Shown here: piece after piece, positions 45,736 to 50,000 of the stretch
Numbering within the stretch: the stretch's first letter is position 1
Layout of the letters: each line of letters opens with the position of its first letter
Assembly (NCBI GenBank): GCA_009746045.1
Contig: RPFO01000090.1
Coordinates: 80,001-130,000 of the forward strand
Length of the DNA: 50,000 bases
Source of the DNA: Mesostigma viride
Taxonomy: Eukaryota > Streptophyta > Mesostigmatophyceae > Mesostigmatales > Mesostigmataceae
Direction of reading: 5' to 3'
Notes under the pieces: generated by a model
The model's database searches: none
What the model saw: only the letters and a program-made list of their open reading frames with translations
Told to the model about the DNA's origin: nothing
Translations under genes and position numbers: made by a program

Positions 45736-46057
45736 TACCACTGCAGTGGGACAAGTACGAACTGGTAGATTTGTCCCGAGATTTGGTCAGAATTGGTCCA
45801 AAGCAATGAATTTTTCATTTCTCGGACCATCGTGTCCGTAGATGGACATGAAATAAAGACGTTACGGAATCTACACCCTACACGTGCCCCGACTGCGTCG
45901 GGGGTTCAGTTTCCAGGGAGGCGGGGAAGTTGCTTTTGAACCAGATTGCAGTACCTACCTGTTGTTTGTCCGCGTGAAAAGTTCATCAGTTGAACAATAA
46001 CCGCCTCGCGGAAATAAAAAAGGGAGAATCCACCATCTTCCGGAGCAGTCCGGAGCC

Positions 46058-46204
46058 ATGATTGAATCTTCAGGCCTAGTTCAGGCTGCCATTTTAGTAG
46101 AGATTGTCTCCCGGAACCAGAGTGGGCCAGACATTACAGATTCCGATCTAGAAAGTGTCCAGGCCCGGAAAAGAAGCAGGCTGCCGGCAGAATATTCTTG
46201 TTGA
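46058..46204 (+). other. Short ORF of 48 codons, unassigned
   Basis: ATG at 46058 opens a frame reading SGLVQAAILVEIVSRNQSG, then PDITDSDLESVQARKRSR, with a TGA at 46202-46204. Its composition is protein-like (acidic then basic), and it follows CGGAGCAGTCCGGAGCC. It could be the N-terminal remnant of a transposon protein or a first exon. No family recognised. Confidence 0.2.
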
Positions 46205-46980
46205 GCAGGTCCAGGCTGACAAGTCCAGTGCGCGCCGTCATGGCGCCTTTTGTAACTGCCGCGGTTTCTTGGCCACCCCTCCACAACGGTTCAGCGCGCC
46301 CGTAGTCTGCCGCGGCTTCTTGGGGCGGTTTCTTGGGGGTTTCTTGGGGCCACCTCCCGCCACCCCCGCCCTTCCCCCAACGATTTTCGCCGCTGATTTA
46401 ATTGATCCTGACGACAGACCTCTCGTTCTGGGTTTCCGCTCATCCAGTTTAACCGTCCGATGATTGATCTACGGCCACGCATACGACCGCGCCAGGGCGC
46501 CACCTTTTCCATAGTTTCCCCAAAACCACCAACATTTCAAAAGTGTCATACTTTTATTTCGAACCCAAGATCCGACAGTTCAGACTGGCGGGCCGAATAT
46601 CTGACGGTCAAATCTGCGAGTGGTACCAGGCAAAAAGGAATCACAGTGATCGCAGGGAATTTGGCTGTGCACTTGTCCCACGCCGTGGACAAGCTTACTT
46701 GTACTGTATGATTCAGGCGAGCATGTCGACATTGCACTAAGACAGGCAATTATGGGCGGCAGACCTGGCTGCAGACCTAATTGCATTTTAGTATGGAGTG
46801 CTCAATCAGCTAAGCTATGGTTGTCAGCGGGTCTGTATTGCACATGTCAGCGGGCCTGTCTCGCAGGCTCTTCGAAAACATGCGAGGTGTTTAGGAGGCG
46901 ATCGCCGTCTCGGTGATATCATGCTGCCATAGAGTTGATGCTTTGTCGAGGTAGTCAAATCATTGCGGGCATGCAGACGT
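46205..46980. other. No gene seen
   Basis: CTTCTTGGGGCGGTTTC-like repeats at 46265-46350, otherwise unique sequence without convincing exons. Confidence 0.4.
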
Positions 46981-46998
46981 CGTCCGCCACATGAATAT

Positions 46999-47046
46999 CA
47001 AGGAGACAACCAGCGCAGGCCAGAAATCGGGAGAATCCGGACCATG
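46999..47046 (-). repeat. 48-bp SINE-like 3'-end copy with 17-bp TSD
   Basis: It runs from CAAGGAGACAACCAGCGCAG to GGACCATG. The 17-bp GTCCGCCACATGAATAT flanks it perfectly (46982-46998 and 47047-47063), so this tiny fragment inserted on its own. Confidence 0.93.
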
Positions 47047-47200
47047 GTCCGCCACATGAATATGATCAGCAGTTCGCGATGTTGACAAGAAGTAGCAAAA
47101 TAGCCCAAACGGGCCAGCTTCAAGGCGTCTGGACTTGCCTGTGCATTAACATCGCACAATCTAAACTAGGAGAACAGGCTTCTTGCGCGGGTTATGGTGA

Positions 47201-47959
47201 TTGGTGACCATGCGAACGCTTTGGTCGAGGTTGCCCAGTCCTGGCGCCAGCCAGGAAATCGGCCTTGCTACCAGCGCGCCGGAAACCTGCATCCAAGAAG
47301 ATGGAAAGGAAATGCCACGTACGACCCGCCAGAAACGCGAGAAAAGCTTTATGGTCATCAAAACACGGGTGTTCCTGCTGCTCATGATCAGTGCCGCCAT
47401 CGTGGTAACCGCCGTGGTAACGTGGCATATCAGCTCGACAACGACCAGCGATGCCTTCCATGACATGTCCCAAGTCCTGCGACATGAAGTTATGGCGGAT
47501 CCGGCATCCAAAGTAAAGGTAAGCCCTCTTGTCTGCTAGTTAAGGTAAGCCTGCGAGTCCTCTGGTGAAGGTTAGCCTGCGAGTTTTCTAGTACGTAAAG
47601 GTACGTAGGCGCGGCCGCCGCTAGTACAGCTAGTACAATCAAACCTGCGCTCTAATAATATTATGCCGACGCATTTCTCTTCGAATACCAATATTCTTGG
47701 CACTGTTACGTTTTTGTACTTCTTGTCACCGCCCGCATGGGAAGCTGCCTAGTGGGGTCCCCGGATTTTCTTGAAGTGCTTAAAATTCTTTGTTTGTTTT
47801 TTCGTCGTGCAGCCGTTCAAGGCAGTCGGGTATAGTATATTTACCACGGTACGATCGCCGTCTTTCAATTGTTTGCTTGCTGTTTTCCCCCAGAATAACC
47901 AGTCTGTGACCCTGGGCTGGCAAGAATTAGTTAATTTATTCACTTTATTTGTTTGCTAG
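47201..47959 (+). CDS. Candidate multi-exon membrane protein, N-terminal part
   Basis: Exon 1 may run from an ATG at 47201 (or a later one at 47351) to 47518 (AAAG|GTAAGC). Residues ~57-75 form a transmembrane helix (VFLLLMISAAIVVTAVVTW) after a basic segment (RQKREK), and the rest reads DAFHDMSQVLRHEVMADPAS. In-phase candidate exons follow: 47813-47848 (PFKAVGYSIFTT, between GTGCAG and GTACGA) and 47894-47959 (NNQSVTLGWQELVN..., after CCCCCAG). All junctions are phase 0. A short basic N-terminus, one membrane helix and an outward helix would suit a sensor-type receptor, but that is a guess. Later exons are not identified and the true end is uncertain. Confidence 0.35.
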
Positions 47960-48552
47960 CTCATCTCGAATGCAGTCCACAGCCCTGGCCCGGGACTTAT
48001 TTGTAAAGTGAATATTATTTGTTTGTCTTAACATTTTCAGGCGGAAATTTTTCGAGCAATTCTCTATTTTATAAAACTTCCAGTGCGGGCGCAGGTGTGC
48101 GCGGTCTGGAATCAACCAGCATATCATTATATATGTAGGTACGTACAACAGCAGGCCTGATGACAGGGAGGTGAACAGGCTGCCATGAGATCTTGTCATG
48201 CAGGGAAGGCTAGTATCCATGAGAACGCGAGCCATTCATGAGCCATGTGCCAACCTTGGGGGTCGCGCTATAGAACGGAGCTCCTGTTTCTGGAAGCATA
48301 TCGCTTTTGGAAGCATCGTCTTTTTAAGCCTCGCTTTCGAAAACATCGATGCTTTTGAGCATTTTCGCATGCATTGCTAGCTGGGCGCTTTCTGAAGATC
48401 TTGTGACTATCGGATGGTTATGAGATCATGCAGGAGAAAGAGGGCAGCCAACAGAGGGTTTGGTGGTGCAGCTGGATGGGCAGGTTGTATTATTATTGAC
48501 TGGCAGATCCTCACAGCACGCCGTTGCGTCACTAGTACGGCAGGGAGGTGGG
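47960..48552. other. No gene seen
   Basis: Unique sequence between the candidate membrane-protein exons and the GGGA tract. If that gene is real, further exons could lie here, but I see no clear splice-bounded frame. Confidence 0.35.
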
Positions 48553-48742
48553 GGAGGGAGGGAGGGAGGTGGGGCCGGGAGGGAGGGAGGGAGGGAGGGA
48601 GGGAGGGAGGGAGGGAGGGAGGGAGGGAGGGAGGGAGGGAGGGAGGGAGGGAGGGAGGGAGGGAGGGAGGGAGGGAGGGAGGGAGAGGGAGGGAGGGAGG
48701 GAGGGAGGGAGGGAGGGAGGGAGGGAGGGAGGGAGGGAGGGA
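48553..48742. repeat. (GGGA)n tetranucleotide tract
   Basis: About 45 copies of GGGA with a few interruptions (TGGGGCC at 48571, an extra GA at 48685). A long purine strand able to form G-rich structures. Confidence 0.95.
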
Positions 48743-48799
48743 GGCCATGCGGAGGGAGGCAGGGGGAGGAAGGGTGCTATTATATAAGAATTAACAATT

Positions 48800-48935
48800 A
48801 TAGGTGTGACCCGCTGGCTTCGCCTAGCCAAAAAAAGTCACTTTTTGGCGTTAGAAAGACCATGGAGGGACTGCCCGCTGCCCAGTGCCCGCTGCCCGCT
48901 GCGCCCGCTGCCCGCTGCCCGCTACGCGTAGTTCA
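48800..48935 (+). repeat. Second copy of the repeat beside the 7-bp minisatellite
   Basis: TGACCCGCTGGCTTCGCC, AAAAAAAGTCACTTTTTGGC and then GCCCGCT units match, inverted, the flank and start of 15822-16615. Here there are only about seven GCCCGCT units, against about 100 there. Confidence 0.7.
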
Positions 48936-49850
48936 TAGTAGCGTGCTCCTTCGCTGCGCTCCGGAGAGGAATCGTGACGGTCTCCTTCGCTGCGCTCCCG
49001 AGAGGAGGCCGCTCGCTTCGCCCGCTGGACGCTTTGCGCCGATTGGTTGGCAGTCGTTCCGCTCGCTTCGCTCGCTTGGCGCTTCGCGCGTATTGGTGGT
49101 CAGCAGGTCCCCTTCCGTCGTATTGGTGGTCAATCTTTCCTTCCCTTTTGGCATTGGTGGGGAAGTCGCGATGCCCTGAATAGTGGCGTATGGCGTTTTA
49201 TCGCCGAAGTAGTAAATAGGATTATGACCTTGTTTAATTGTACCAACCTGGACTTCATCTCAGTGCACGACGCATTAATGCCCACCTAGGCACGGCTAGA
49301 TGCGCTTGACCCGCCATCCGTACAGTTATTGAGTGGGACTTTGCAAGGTTCGCGCAGAAGTGTCGTTGGGAAATGGCTAGACAGGCCCGTTGAATCTGAC
49401 CCTCAGGCCTCCTTACCTGGTGCATATAGAGCTAGAGCTGCTGGTGCCGCACCGGTGAGGGCCATGCAGCAAGTGAGTGAATGGTTAAACAATAAAATGT
49501 TTCATGGAAATTACTGCTGCATGCTTCGATTTAAACGGATAGCTTCATTTTGTACGCAACTCAGTGGCAAAAACCACTGTCAGGAAGTAGAACTTGCAAG
49601 ACTTTGCGCCCCAGGACGAACTTGCAGGGTTTCTTTGGGGGGTGGGGGGGAGGATATTGTCTACTATTACTACTATATGATCATTTGTTGTCATCCATTT
49701 GCGCTTTCACACGCATGGTACGTTATAAGCATGCCGGCACCATGTTGGGTGGGCTGAAATATATGCTTCTGCGCACTGGTCACTTGCACTGAACCGATTA
49801 TTGGTGCGCGCCTACGCACTCTGCCACCGGCCTGGCATACCCCACCCACA
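48936..49850. other. No gene assigned
   Basis: CTCGCTTCGC/GCGCTCC-type degenerate units to 49100 and a TATTGGTGGTCA repeat (49090, 49120). Bases 49355-49450 have a protein-like frame (SVVGKWLDRPVESDPQASLP) without clear splice sites. Nothing I can name. Confidence 0.35.
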
Positions 49851-49854
49851 CTCT

Positions 49855-50000
49855 GCCACCCCACCGCCCTTGTTGACCTGTTGATCTGCCGCCCCACCGC
49901 CCCACCGCCCCACCACCCCACCGCCCCGCCCCACCGCCCCACCGCCCCACCGCCCCACCGCCCCACCGCCCCACCGCCCCACCACCCCACCGCCCCACCG
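49855..50000. repeat. (CCGCCCCA)n minisatellite at the window edge
   Basis: Units of CCGCCCCA with A/G variants, about 14 copies, continuing beyond the window. Confidence 0.92.

Overview
This is eukaryotic nuclear DNA, almost entirely transposons plus one recognisable host gene. The evidence is spliced GT/AG exons, LINE, piggyBac-, Tc1- and Harbinger-type ends, and very many micro- and minisatellites. The mix would suit a large-genome alga or other protist, possibly of the green lineage, but nothing in the sequence fixes the species.

Layout. 0.7-4.75 kb: a four-exon gene for a DPY-30 homologue on the + strand, with repeat-filled introns. 5.6-9.3 kb: a decayed minus-strand LINE ORF1-like gene, broken by a 5'-truncated LINE (7610-8429) and a piggyBac-like element (5977-7436), each with target-site duplications (TSDs). 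9.8-10.9 kb: a SINE-like element and two more truncated LINE ends. 11-12.7 kb: G-rich sequence and a 109-bp palindrome.

12,693-42,253: the main structure, a four-level nest of transposons. The outer 29.6-kb element has 29-bp perfect terminal inverted repeats (TIRs) and an AGG TSD. It carries two divergent genes. Gene A (minus) encodes a PHD-like zinc finger protein with a long polyglutamine tract. Gene B (plus) encodes a DDE/D-type transposase with a C-terminal region of two Tudor/BAH-like segments. A 17.2-kb element of the same superfamily (15,323-32,508; 30-bp TIRs, TTA TSD) is inserted into the 3' flank of gene A, and an unoccupied copy of the target lies 0.6 kb away. It has its own decayed pair, A' and B'; B' has lost the transposase core. 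A' is split by a 9.1-kb Tc1-like element (16,791-25,867; TA TSD), which itself holds a 3.5-kb PIF/Harbinger element (21,303-24,839; TTA TSD).

42.3-50 kb: remnants of a GGGTGGCCCTTA-ended repeat family, candidate exons of two unrecognised genes, three more SINE-like copies with clear TSDs, and long simple repeats.

How the parts relate: A and B look like the two proteins of one DNA transposon family, with B the catalytic protein and A a nuclear or chromatin-binding partner. The inner copy, lacking a transposase core, would need B supplied in trans. I recognised no tRNA, rRNA, CRISPR or bacterial-type features.
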